Part shown: piece after piece, positions 9,233 to 17,629 of the stretch | Position numbering within the stretch: position 1 is the stretch's first letter | How the letters are laid out: each line of letters starts with the position of its first letter | From: Acidimicrobiaceae bacterium | Lineage (GTDB): Bacteria > Actinomycetota > Acidimicrobiia > Acidimicrobiales > RAAP-2 | Assembly: GCA_003133545.1 (NCBI GenBank) | Contig: PKYA01000202.1 | Coordinates: 1 to 64,000, forward strand | Length of the DNA stretch: 64,000 bases | Direction: 5' to 3' | Program-made: the position numbers and the translations under genes | Notes under the pieces: generated by a model | Seen by the model: the letters and a program-made list of their open reading frames with translations, nothing else | What the model was told of the DNA's origin: nothing | The model's database searches: none

Positions 9233-9238
9233 ACCCTA
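9233..9238 (-). promoter_or_regulatory. -10 box (TAGGGT) of a predicted leaderless promoter
   Basis: TAGGGT on the minus strand ends six bases before the GTG at 9226. No ribosome-binding site lies between them. Confidence 0.55.
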
Positions 9239-9280
9239 CCGAAAGCTCCGCGCTCATCCCAGCCAGGGAAACCCAACGGC

Positions 9281-9286
9281 TACCCT
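9281..9286 (+). promoter_or_regulatory. -10 box (TACCCT) of a predicted leaderless promoter
   Basis: TACCCT ends six bases before the GTG at 9293, again with no ribosome-binding site. Together with the box at 9233-9238 it makes a compact divergent promoter pair. Confidence 0.55.
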
Positions 9287-9292
9287 GGCTCG

Positions 9293-10429
9293 GTGCTGAC
9301 CGTCGGCGTGGACTGCACACCGTTGGTCGGGCGGCGTACCGGCATCGGCAACACCGTCCACGAGCTTCTCGGCGCGCTGGTAGCCGCAGACGACGGCACC
9401 GTGGCCCTCACCGGGTACGGTCTGACCTGGCGGGGCCGGACGAAATTGCCGCCGCTCCTCCCGCCGGGCGTACGGCTGGCACCGCGCCCGATCCCCGCCT
9501 CCCCCGTGCTCGCCCTGTGGGGAAGGGTCGCGTGGCCACCGATCGAATGGTGGACCGGCAGGCTCCAAGTGGTCCACGGCACCAACGCCGTGGTACCGCC
9601 CTCGCGCGCCGCGCGCCTGGTAACCGTCCACGACGTCTCTTGGATCACGTTCCCCGAGCTCGTCGGCGCCGCAAGTCGCCGCTACCCGCGCCTCGTGCGG
9701 GCGGCGGTACGCCAAGGGGCCGTCGTGCACACCCCTTCCGCCTACGTCGCCGGTGAGATCACCGACCTCTTCGGCGTGCCCGAAGAACGAGTGCGGGTCA
9801 TTCCCTGGGGCGTCGACGCCGAAGGTCTCGCACGCCGGGCGGAGAGCGGCGTCGGCCGCGGGCAACCCGACGCCCGTCGCCCGTACCTTCTCGCGGTCGG
9901 CACGTCGGAGCCCAGGAAGGACCTCCCCGGACTGGTGGCCGCTTTCGGCGCCGTCGCCGACCAGGTCGCCGACGTGGAGCTGGTGCTGGCCGGCGCACCC
10001 GGGTGGGGCGAGGACGCCCTCCAGGTCGCCATTGGGCGGCTCCCACCCCGCGTGCGAGCCCGCGTGCGGCGCGAGGGATGGGTCGGCGACCCCGCACCAC
10101 TCATTGCCGGCGCCGCGGCGCTGGCCTACCCCTCGCTCTACGAAGGATTCGGCCTGCCACCTCTAGAGGCGATGACGCTCGGCGTCCCGGTGGTGACCAC
10201 CGCGGCCGGCGCCATCCCCGAGGTGGTGGCGGACGCCGCCCTGCTGGTGCCTCCTCGCGACGTCGATGCCCTCGCCGATGGCCTCCTCGCGGTGCTCACC
10301 GACCGGGCGAGGCGCGACCGCCTGGTGGCGGCAGGTCGTGCGCGCGCCCAGTCGTACCGCTGGTCGGACACCGCCTCCGCCTTCCTCCGGCTCTACCGGG
10401 AGCTGGACAGCAGCCAACGAATCGGGTGA
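9293..10429 (+). CDS. GT4-family glycosyltransferase
   Basis: The product has 378 residues in a GT-B fold. The N-domain starts VGVDCTPLVGRRTGIGN and contains HGTNAVVPP. The nucleotide-sugar domain carries VGTSEPRKDLPGLV and the E-x7-E motif in EGFGLPPLE. The GTG start is chosen because it matches the expected first beta strand and lies six bases after TACCCT; the frame is open further upstream but overlaps the reductase gene. It is closely similar in motif order and wording to the GT4 at 14485-15687, so the two look like paralogs. Its neighbour makes a GDP-deoxyhexose, which is a plausible but untested donor. Confidence 0.9.
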   Translation: MLTVGVDCTPLVGRRTGIGNTVHELLGALVAADDGTVALTGYGLTWRGRTKLPPLLPPGVRLAPRPIPASPVLALWGRVAWPPIEWWTGRLQVVHGTNAVVPPSRAARLVTVHDVSWITFPELVGAASRRYPRLVRAAVRQGAVVHTPSAYVAGEITDLFGVPEERVRVIPWGVDAEGLARRAESGVGRGQPDARRPYLLAVGTSEPRKDLPGLVAAFGAVADQVADVELVLAGAPGWGEDALQVAIGRLPPRVRARVRREGWVGDPAPLIAGAAALAYPSLYEGFGLPPLEAMTLGVPVVTTAAGAIPEVVADAALLVPPRDVDALADGLLAVLTDRARRDRLVAAGRARAQSYRWSDTASAFLRLYRELDSSQRIG

Positions 10430-10457
10430 CCAGCTCCGGATCAGGCCCGGCGGGTGG

Positions 10458-12194
10458 TCAGGAGCCCGGAGGGGTCACGGCCTGCCGGTTCGGAACCGAC
10501 GGCACGATTGTGCCCGCCGGTCCCTGACCGAACAACCACAAGAGGTTCCCGGTCATCTGTGCAATGACGGCATCCGGACACGACGTCGCCGAGGCGGGGC
10601 AGGGGCTGAGGGCGAAAATCCAGTTCACGGTTCCGGTGTCGATCACCCCGGCGTCGCTTGTCGGGTCCGTGTAGTAGGTCATGTCCGAGTACGTGACGCC
10701 GTTCCACTTGCCTTGGTTCGTGTAGGCCTCCGACAGGGGCACCGGCGAGTGGGCCAGGACTTGAAGATTGACGGGGCCGGAGGAGGGATCGACGTGGTCG
10801 ATGTCCGAGTCGACGACGCCGGGCACCGACGAGCCGTCGTGGAGGCCCGTGCCCTTGAAGATCCAGGCGGAGGCATCCTCGACGACGAAGGGCACCGGCA
10901 GCGCGCCGGGATTGGTGTACCCGCTGTACTCCTCGCCGGTGATCCCGGTGGGCGAGAGGTCGGTCGGCGGCGCGCTCCAGGTGTTCCCCGTGACCTCCAT
11001 CGGGTCGCCCGACCTGTTCAGTGGGTCCTCCGTGGAGTCCCGGTAGTTCACCTCTTCCCGGTCGGGGCCGAACGGCGAGGCCTGCAGGCGGGAGTGGCGG
11101 AGCACCGCCGCCGCGCCGAAGAACACCAGGTTGACCCCCCGGGCCAGCGCAATCTCCGCTGCCTGGCGTTCGTTGTAGGTCCACGTCTCGTCATGGCCCA
11201 GCGAAAGCAGGGCGCGATGGTTGAGGACGATCGATGGATGCTCGTCAATGGTGACGTCGGTGACGTAGGCCACGTCGAGTCCGTGCTCTTCCATGAATTG
11301 CAAGAGGGGGAACTCGTTCCCGAGGAAATCCGACGCGCCGTTCCCCTCCGCGTACGGGCGGTCGAAGGAGACGACGCGTGCGCGGTTGCATGGCGGGTAC
11401 GACACCTTCTGTCCGAGCGTGCAGGGGCCGAGGCCCTGGTAGTACGAGTACCCGCCGTACGTGTTCCAGCCCTCTTCGGTGAGGCTTCGGTTCACGAACA
11501 GGTATGCCGCCGTGCTGTTCGGGTCCCAGACGGTCAAGGGTACGTAGGCCTGCTCGCCGCCGCTGCCGTCCAGCTTCAAGAGGTAGTCGCCCTGGACGAA
11601 GCTGGACGTGATCGGCACGGTAAGCGAAGGCGACCAGTTGTCGCAGCTGACCATGTTGACCCCCGGGGTCACGAGGCATGGGGGTTGCAGCAACCCCGGC
11701 ACCTCCGACGAGCTCCAGACCTGCCGAGCACCTTTGCCCTGGTACCAACCCATCCGGTACGCGACGACGCGGAACGTCGCCGCCGAAGTCGAGACGTAGA
11801 GCACGACCTGCTGCCCGCCGGCCGCGTAATTCTCGTTGGCAAAGCCGTCGATAGAGCCGCTCGCCGGTGCTCCCGTGATGCGCCAGGCCGTCGTGCCGGG
11901 ACGCCGGTTCTCGGCAATGATCGCCGAGGACTCGACACCGGAGGCACCAAGGAACGTCCGGGCACCGGTGGCCGTCCCCATCGGACGAGTCCGGTGATGC
12001 GCTGCCTTCGACCTCTTGTCCGTGTGTGCCCTGCGGCCCGCGCTGCCCGAGGCGACCCCCGCCACGCCGACAACGACGACGGCGAGCACCACACAAGCAG
12101 TCCCCACGTACCTCGCGTGCCGGCGCCAGAGGGCAGCAGCCCGGGCATGGTGACCGCTCGCTTCCCGCGCCGGCGTCACCGCGGGAGAATACAC
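10458..12194 (-). CDS. Exported protein with N,N-dimethylformamidase-beta-like domain
   Basis: The protein has about 578 residues from the GTG at 12194; an ATG at 12254 would add 20 residues and overlap the upstream gene. No start has a convincing ribosome-binding site. A membrane helix or signal anchor at about 25-50 (YVGTACVVLAVVVVGVAGVA) precedes a beta-rich region (about 80-200). A large domain then resembles the C-terminal domain of the dimethylformamidase beta subunit (VLYVSTSAATFRVVAYRMGW; LSLGHDETWT). In known enzymes that subunit hydrolyses an amide. Here the protein is membrane-anchored and sits among glycosyltransferases, so an envelope or sugar-amide substrate seems likelier. It lies downstream of the GT4 gene on the same strand. 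Confidence 0.8.
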   Translation of the reverse strand: MYSPAVTPAREASGHHARAAALWRRHARYVGTACVVLAVVVVGVAGVASGSAGRRAHTDKRSKAAHHRTRPMGTATGARTFLGASGVESSAIIAENRRPGTTAWRITGAPASGSIDGFANENYAAGGQQVVLYVSTSAATFRVVAYRMGWYQGKGARQVWSSSEVPGLLQPPCLVTPGVNMVSCDNWSPSLTVPITSSFVQGDYLLKLDGSGGEQAYVPLTVWDPNSTAAYLFVNRSLTEEGWNTYGGYSYYQGLGPCTLGQKVSYPPCNRARVVSFDRPYAEGNGASDFLGNEFPLLQFMEEHGLDVAYVTDVTIDEHPSIVLNHRALLSLGHDETWTYNERQAAEIALARGVNLVFFGAAAVLRHSRLQASPFGPDREEVNYRDSTEDPLNRSGDPMEVTGNTWSAPPTDLSPTGITGEEYSGYTNPGALPVPFVVEDASAWIFKGTGLHDGSSVPGVVDSDIDHVDPSSGPVNLQVLAHSPVPLSEAYTNQGKWNGVTYSDMTYYTDPTSDAGVIDTGTVNWIFALSPCPASATSCPDAVIAQMTGNLLWLFGQGPAGTIVPSVPNRQAVTPPGS

Positions 12195-12222
12195 CGTGCT
12201 CTGAGGGCCGGACGGGCGCGGC

Positions 12223-13374
12223 TCAGCGTGCCAGCAGCTCCTCGTAGACGGCATGGGTCTCGCGCGCCGTGCGTTCCCAGCCGAACCCTGCGGCCCTCTG
12301 GCGACCGGCCGACGCCAGGGAGCGCTGCCGGTCGGCGTCGGTGGCCAGCTCGCCGATCGCCTCGGTCCAGCGGCCGACGTCGCGGGCCGGGACCAAGCAC
12401 GCCGCTTCCCCTCCGACCTCGCGCAACGCGGGGATGTCCGAGCAGATCACCGGCGTGCCCTGGACCATGGCTTCCAAGACGGGCAGCCCGAACCCCTCGT
12501 GGAGGCTTGGGAAGGCGAACAGCGACGCGCCGGCGTACAGGGCGCGGAGGTCCTGCTCGTCGACTGGGCCGAGGACGCGTAGCCGGTCGCCGAGCACCGC
12601 ACGATCCCGGTCCGAAATGAGGTCCCGGTGGAGCCACCCCAGCGGGCCGACCAACGCCAGCCGGTGCGGGACGGCATCCGTCCTGACCAGCTCGGCGAAC
12701 GCCTGGACGAGCGTGCCGACGTTCTTGCGGGGTTCGAGGCTGCCCACCCACAAGACGTACGGCGACCCAGCGAGGTCGTGGCGCCCGAGGGCGTCGTCGA
12801 CCTCCGACGGCAGGGCCGTGCGATGGTCGACGCCTGACAGCACGACCCGTAACTGCTCGCGGCGCACGGGGGTATGGGCCACTATCTCGTCGGCGGCGGC
12901 GTGCGTAACCGTGAGCACGACGTCGGCGCGCTCGGCCACCCTCGTGAGCGACCGCTCGTGGAACCGTAGACCTCGTCGGGGGTAGGACTCCGGGTAGAGG
13001 GCGAATGCGGCGTCGTGTACCGTGACCACCAGGTGCCCACGCACCGGCGGTGCGACAGGGGCAGGCGAGTGGACCACGTCCGCACGGCGCAGCGAGGTGG
13101 CGAACAGTTCCGGCCGGGGTGCGCCCAGCACGTTCCACGCGTCGTAGAGCGCGGGACGGGGCAGCGGCAGCCGTACCGTCGGAGCAAGGCCGCGGTCGAG
13201 CTCGAAACGCGCCAGGCCAGCCTCGAGGGCACGGCGGCCATGCCATGCTACAAACGGCACCACCACGTCGGCGGGGAACTCGGCAGCCAGCGCTGCCGTG
13301 AGCCGCGCCGTGTAGCGACCCGTACCGCCCGGTACCCGATAGAAGAGCTGTTCGACATTCATGGCGACACGCAC
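12223..13374 (-). CDS. GT4-family glycosyltransferase
   Basis: This is a 383-residue GT-B enzyme. It has VEQLFYRVPGGTGRYTARL near the N-terminus (acceptor-domain glycine-rich loop), VVTVHDAAF, then LWVGSLEPRKNVGTLVQAF and the E-x7-E motif EGFGLPVLE. The GTG at 13374 is preferred: AGAGGA lies eight bases before it and it preserves the first beta strand, whereas the ATG at 13362 would cut that strand. With this start its 5' end overlaps the divergent gene at 13361 by 14 bases. The dimethylformamidase-like gene follows on the same strand and may be co-transcribed. Sugar specificity is unknown. Confidence 0.9.
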   Translation of the reverse strand: MRVAMNVEQLFYRVPGGTGRYTARLTAALAAEFPADVVVPFVAWHGRRALEAGLARFELDRGLAPTVRLPLPRPALYDAWNVLGAPRPELFATSLRRADVVHSPAPVAPPVRGHLVVTVHDAAFALYPESYPRRGLRFHERSLTRVAERADVVLTVTHAAADEIVAHTPVRREQLRVVLSGVDHRTALPSEVDDALGRHDLAGSPYVLWVGSLEPRKNVGTLVQAFAELVRTDAVPHRLALVGPLGWLHRDLISDRDRAVLGDRLRVLGPVDEQDLRALYAGASLFAFPSLHEGFGLPVLEAMVQGTPVICSDIPALREVGGEAACLVPARDVGRWTEAIGELATDADRQRSLASAGRQRAAGFGWERTARETHAVYEELLAR

Positions 13375-14488
13375 GAAGAGAATCCTCTCAATCCAACCGG
13401 TGGCAGAGCGCGGCGGCTCGGACCACGCGCTGCTCCGCACGTTCCGGTACCTCACCGCGCACGGCTGGGAGTGCCACGTCGTATTCCCCGAGCCGTCGCC
13501 GATGACCGCCGAGTTCGTCGCTGCCGCCGTGACCGTCCATGTCGTCCCCATGCGGCGGTTGACGCGGAGCGGCGGCGTGGGCTACTTCGCCGGCTACGCC
13601 GCGTGCTGGCCGGTGTCGGTGCTGCGCTTGGCCCAGCTGTGCCGGAAAGTACAGCCCGGTGTCATCCACAGTAACTCACTGCACTCGTGGTACGGATGGG
13701 CCGTCGCCTGGCTGCTGCGAACGCCGCACGTCTGGCATGCGCGCGAGATCGTAGTGCAGTCCAGGTGGGCGCTCTCGGTGGAAAGGCAGCTCACCCGGCG
13801 GTTCGCCCGGCGGGTGGTCGCAGTCTCCGAGCCCGTGGCGGCACAGCTCCCTGGTGCCAACGTGGTGGTGGTGCACGACGCCATCGGCGCCGAGGATGGA
13901 TTGTCGCCCGGACGGGCCGGCCGCTTCCGCGCGCGGGTAGGGATCGACGACGACGTCGTGCTCGTCGCCGGCGCCGGGCGTCTCGACACCTGGAAGGGGT
14001 TCGACGTCCTGCTCGCGGCCTTCCCCGAGATCCGTCGGGAACGACCGGATGTAGAGCTGGTCATCGCCGGTGGGGCCGTCCGAGGCAAGGAGCAGTACGC
14101 GGAGCACCTGGCCCGCGTGGCGGAGCAGACGACCGGCGTCCACTGGCTCGGGCCCCGCACCGACATGCCCGACCTGCTGGCCGACGTCGACCTCTTCGTC
14201 CTCCCTTCGACCGACCCCGAGCCGTTCGCATCGGTCGCGGTCGAGGCGCTCGCCTCGGGCGTGCCACTGGTCGCGACCGACCATGGGGGCTCGCCCGAGA
14301 TGCTGCGCGAGTGCCCCGAGGGCACCGGCCGGCTCTTCGCGCCACGTGACGCCACGGCTCTGGCCGAGGCCGTCACCGCCATGGCTCCCGCCGCGCCGTC
14401 GAGCATCGCACGGCGCCGAGCCCGCACGGCGCAGCTGATCGGGGACCAGAGCCAACTCGCCGCCATTTTCGACGACGTGCTCGACTAG
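13361..14488 (+). CDS. GT4-family glycosyltransferase
   Basis: This 375-residue GT-B enzyme begins RILSIQPVAERGGSDHAL, typical of the GT4 acceptor domain. The C-terminal domain shows VAGAGRLDTWKGFDVLLAAF, a HWLGPRTDMPDLL segment and EPFASVAVEAL around the E-x7-E position. The ATG at 13361 has only a distant purine-rich stretch (GAAGAG) upstream. This start codon shares two bases with the opposing ATG at 13362, and the gene overlaps the better-supported opposing GTG start. Its stop shares the CTAG tetramer with the stop of the convergent GT4 gene. Specificity is unknown; HVWHAREIV recalls transferases acting on lipid-linked or cell-surface acceptors. Confidence 0.87.
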   Translation: MATRTKRILSIQPVAERGGSDHALLRTFRYLTAHGWECHVVFPEPSPMTAEFVAAAVTVHVVPMRRLTRSGGVGYFAGYAACWPVSVLRLAQLCRKVQPGVIHSNSLHSWYGWAVAWLLRTPHVWHAREIVVQSRWALSVERQLTRRFARRVVAVSEPVAAQLPGANVVVVHDAIGAEDGLSPGRAGRFRARVGIDDDVVLVAGAGRLDTWKGFDVLLAAFPEIRRERPDVELVIAGGAVRGKEQYAEHLARVAEQTTGVHWLGPRTDMPDLLADVDLFVLPSTDPEPFASVAVEALASGVPLVATDHGGSPEMLRECPEGTGRLFAPRDATALAEAVTAMAPAAPSSIARRRARTAQLIGDQSQLAAIFDDVLD

Positions 14489-15687
14489 ATCCTGCCCCCG
14501 CGGCTCGCCCCCTCGGCAGCCGCGTCACGATAAAGCGCCACCAGTCCCGCAGCACAGGCGTCCCAGGTATATCTCGCCACCCGGTCCCGGCCCGCGGCCA
14601 CCAAAGTGGCGCGGCGCTCCTCGGAATCGAGGACCTGCGCCAGGGTCTCCGCCAGGCGGTCGATGTCGCCGACGTCGACGAAGGCCGCCGCCTCCCCCAG
14701 CACCTCGGGCAGGGACCCGGCCCGGGTTGCCACCACTGGTACACCGGCCGCCATGGCCTGGAGCGGCGGGAAGCCGAACCCCTCGTACACCGAAGGGTAG
14801 GCCAGCACCGTCGCCGCCTGCAGCAGCCCGGCGAGGCTGGCGTCGTCGAGCCACCCGGTACGAACGATCCGACCGGCGAACGGTGACGCCGCTATCGCGT
14901 CGGCCAACTGGTCGGTGCCCCAGCCCTCCGGCCCGGCCAGCACCAGAGAGACGTCCGGGCGGTCCCCCGCCACCTGGTCGAACGCGCGTACCAGCCCGGG
15001 CATGTCCTTCCGGGGCTCGACCGTTCCGATAGCCAGGACGATGCGACCACCACCGCTCGGGAGCAGCCGGGCGACTGCACCCGGGTCGGGCACCGTCATG
15101 GGGGGGACGCCGGGGTGGACGGTTCGCACCCTGGCCGGATCGACGCCGAAGGCCTCGACGACCTCGGCAGCCACGTACACGGAGTCGGTGTGCACCCAGG
15201 CGCCGTGGGCCACGGCCCGGCGGATGAGATCGGGAAAGACCAGTGTGGCGGCATTGCTGAGCTGGGGAAAGCGCACCACGGTGAGGTCGTGCACGCTCAC
15301 CACCTTGGCGGCACGATGCGTCGGCGGCACCACGAAGTTTGTGCCGTGGACGACCTGGACCCGCCCGACGAACCACTCGATCGGCGGCACCTGTGCCCGC
15401 AACCACGCCGCCCGGAGCGGCCGCGCCGGCATGGCCCGCTGATGGACGACCACCCCTGGTGGCAGCCGCTCCTCGATGCCCTGGCGACGGCGCCAGCTGA
15501 CCGCGAACGCGCGCACGTCGAGGTCGGTCCTCTCCCCCAGTGCCTGGAGGGCGCCGAGGCAGAAGACACCGACACCGGTCAGGACCCCAAGGAGCGGTGT
15601 GGCGTCGAAGGCCACGGTGAGCCGCGCCGGCGGCCCATCCGCACCGTTCATAGGACGGCTGCACTCGGCACCGGTGGAGCCTTGCAC
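14485..15687 (-). CDS. GT4-family glycosyltransferase, paralog of the one at 9293
   Basis: The protein has 400 residues from the GTG at 15687, five bases after the SDR stop; the ATG at 15651 would give 388 residues. Motifs in order are VAFDATPLLGVLTGVGVF, HGTNFVVPPTHRAAKVVSVHDL, AIGTVEPRKDMPGLVRAFDQV and EGFGFPPLQ; in the last the second Glu of the E-x7-E motif is replaced by Gln. It matches the GT4 at 9293 almost motif for motif, which suggests duplication. The substitution may alter catalysis or donor choice. The two genes probably add related sugars to the same glycan. Confidence 0.88.
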   Translation of the reverse strand: MQGSTGAECSRPMNGADGPPARLTVAFDATPLLGVLTGVGVFCLGALQALGERTDLDVRAFAVSWRRRQGIEERLPPGVVVHQRAMPARPLRAAWLRAQVPPIEWFVGRVQVVHGTNFVVPPTHRAAKVVSVHDLTVVRFPQLSNAATLVFPDLIRRAVAHGAWVHTDSVYVAAEVVEAFGVDPARVRTVHPGVPPMTVPDPGAVARLLPSGGGRIVLAIGTVEPRKDMPGLVRAFDQVAGDRPDVSLVLAGPEGWGTDQLADAIAASPFAGRIVRTGWLDDASLAGLLQAATVLAYPSVYEGFGFPPLQAMAAGVPVVATRAGSLPEVLGEAAAFVDVGDIDRLAETLAQVLDSEERRATLVAAGRDRVARYTWDACAAGLVALYRDAAAEGASRGGRI

Positions 15688-15692
15688 ACGGC

Positions 15693-16520
15693 TCAGGTCG
15701 TGATCGCTCCGTCGATGGAGAGGATCGCCCCGGTGACATAGGCCGCCTCACCCGATCCGAGGTAGGCGAACGCGCCCGCAATCTCGTGGGGGTAGGCGAA
15801 GCCGATCGGCGTCATCAGACGCTCGATGAGGCGGTAGTCGGCATCCTCGGGCGGACCGAAATTGTGAATGATCGGGGTGTCCACCCCTCCGGGCGCCACA
15901 CCGTTCACCCGGACCCCCCGGGCCATGTACTCCACGGCGAGCGCCTTGGTCAGCATCTTGACCCCGCCCTTGGAGGCGCAATAGGCAGCCGAGTAGGGCT
16001 GCCCGATGATGCCCGCAGTCGACACCGTGTTGACGATGGCGCCACCGTGCTCGAGCATGGCGGGCAGCACCGCCCGACACATGAGGAACGTCCCGGTGAG
16101 GTTGACCGAGATGATTTTGTCCCATCCGGCGAGGGTCTGCTCTGTCGTGTGCGAGAAGCCCCCGATCCCGGCGATGTTGCACAGGTTGGTGATGGTGCCG
16201 AGCTCGTCGGCGGCCCGGGACACGACCGAGGCGACCATCTCCTCGTCCGTCACGTCACAGCGCAATGCGATCGCCCTCCCACCTCGTGCGCGGACCTCCC
16301 CGTTGATCTCGCCGGCCACGAACTCGACCGCGTCCCCGGCGACATCGAGGCAAGCCACCGCCGCGCCTTCGGCGGCCAGACGCCGGGCCGTGGCGCGGCC
16401 GATCCCCGAGCCGGCACCGGTCACCAGGGCCACCCGCCCGTCGTAGCGACCGGCCGTGAACACCTCGGGGGCCGTGCCGCGATTGGGATCGGATTTCCCG
16501 ATTCTGGTGGTAGGGCTCAT
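15693..16520 (-). CDS. SDR-family oxidoreductase (classical)
   Basis: The 275-residue protein starts at an ATG preceded by GAGAGGAGC. The cofactor motif TGAGSGIG is at 34-41, NIAG at 115-118 (usually NNAG), and the catalytic set is Ser167, Tyr180 and Lys184 (YCASK). It resembles 3-oxoacyl-ACP reductase or sugar/steroid dehydrogenases; the substrate cannot be assigned. A 24-residue extension precedes the Rossmann fold. It is divergent from cofD and lies upstream of the GT4 gene at 14485-15687, with a five-base gap if that gene uses its first GTG. Confidence 0.88.
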   Translation of the reverse strand: MSPTTRIGKSDPNRGTAPEVFTAGRYDGRVALVTGAGSGIGRATARRLAAEGAAVACLDVAGDAVEFVAGEINGEVRARGGRAIALRCDVTDEEMVASVVSRAADELGTITNLCNIAGIGGFSHTTEQTLAGWDKIISVNLTGTFLMCRAVLPAMLEHGGAIVNTVSTAGIIGQPYSAAYCASKGGVKMLTKALAVEYMARGVRVNGVAPGGVDTPIIHNFGPPEDADYRLIERLMTPIGFAYPHEIAGAFAYLGSGEAAYVTGAILSIDGAITT

Positions 16521-16669
16521 GGGCGCTCCTCTCGTGGTGGATCGGGCCAGGCACACCTCGGAGGCCCGGTGCAGCCCCGGGAGGATGCACGGCACGCGAT
16601 GGGGGTCGCGGATCGTAGCAAAGCGCCACGGCGTCGCCCCCGCCGATCGGGTATCGGAGGTGCGCCTTC

Positions 16670-16675
16670 TATGCT
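16670..16675 (+). promoter_or_regulatory. -10 box (TATGCT) of a predicted leaderless promoter for cofDE
   Basis: TATGCT ends six bases before the GTG of cofD at 16682. There is no Shine-Dalgarno sequence and no clear -35 element. Confidence 0.6.
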
Positions 16676-16681
16676 CGCTGC

Positions 16682-17629
16682 GTGCTGGTCACCCTTTGCG
16701 GCGGTGTTGGGGCTGCCCGCTTGCTTGCCGGGCTCGTCCGCGTCGCCCCGGCCGACACCATCACCGCCGTCGTGAACGTGGGTGACGACATGGTGCTCCA
16801 TGGCCTGCACATCAGTCCCGACCTGGACACCATCACCTACACCCTGGCCGGGATGGACAATCAGGACACCGGCTGGGGGATCTCCGGCGAGAGCTGGACC
16901 GTCATGGACGAGCTGGAGCGGCTCGGCGGCGAGAGCTGGTTCCGTCTGGGCGATCGCGACCTGGCCACGCATCTGTTCCGCACGCAACGCCTCGGCGCGG
17001 GGGACTCCCTCACCGAGGTCACGGCCGCCATCGCGGCGCGGCGCCACATCGACGTGCACCTGCTGCCGGTGACCGACGATGCCGTGCGCACCATGTTGAC
17101 CCTGGCCGAAGCCACTGAGCTCGGGGCCGCCGGCACCGAGGTCGCCTTCCAGGACTACTTCGTGCGGCTGCGCCATGACGTCGCGGTGGGCGCCGTGCGG
17201 TTCGCCGGGGCCGAAGAGGCCCGGCCCACCCCGTCGGTGATGGCGGCGCTCTCCCAGGCAGACCAGATCGTGGTTTGCCCGTCGAATCCGATCGTCTCGA
17301 TCGGGCCGCTCCTCGCTGTTCCGGGCATCCTGACCGCGCTGCGCGAGCGACGCGACGACATCACTGCGGTCTCGCCGATCGTCGCCGGGGCCGCGCTGAA
17401 GGGCCCGGCCGACCGCCTCATGGCCGAGCTGGGAGCCGAGCCGTCTGTGGTCGGCGTGGCGGGTCTGTACGCGCCCTGGGTCGGCACGCTGGTCATCGAC
17501 GAGGCCGATCGCGCCAGCGCCGGGGCGGTCGAGAAGATGGGGATCCGCTGCGTGGTCGCGCCGGCGATCATGGACACGCCGGCGCGGTCCGCCGCGCTGG
17601 CGCGCGTCGTCATCGGCGACCATGCCTGA
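16682..17629 (+). CDS. cofD: 2-phospho-L-lactate (phosphoenolpyruvate) transferase, F420 biosynthesis
   Basis: CofD (FbiA in mycobacteria) joins the lactyl/enolpyruvyl-diphospho-guanosine donor to 7,8-didemethyl-8-hydroxy-5-deazariboflavin to give F420-0 or dehydro-F420-0. The 315-residue protein shows the family signatures LCGGVGAARLL at the N-terminus, NVGDD and HISPDLDTITYTLAG near 32-55, and the phosphate-binding PSNPIVSIGPLL near 200. The GTG start fits both the first beta strand and the leaderless-promoter spacing. The stop overlaps the cofE start by eight bases, so translation is coupled. It implies that the host makes F420, as most actinobacteria of this type do. Confidence 0.95.
   Translation: MLVTLCGGVGAARLLAGLVRVAPADTITAVVNVGDDMVLHGLHISPDLDTITYTLAGMDNQDTGWGISGESWTVMDELERLGGESWFRLGDRDLATHLFRTQRLGAGDSLTEVTAAIAARRHIDVHLLPVTDDAVRTMLTLAEATELGAAGTEVAFQDYFVRLRHDVAVGAVRFAGAEEARPTPSVMAALSQADQIVVCPSNPIVSIGPLLAVPGILTALRERRDDITAVSPIVAGAALKGPADRLMAELGAEPSVVGVAGLYAPWVGTLVIDEADRASAGAVEKMGIRCVVAPAIMDTPARSAALARVVIGDHA

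Noticed and set aside
10266-12620. A 784-codon plus-strand frame opposite the dimethylformamidase-like gene
   Set aside because: It starts inside the GT4 gene in another frame and lacks domains.
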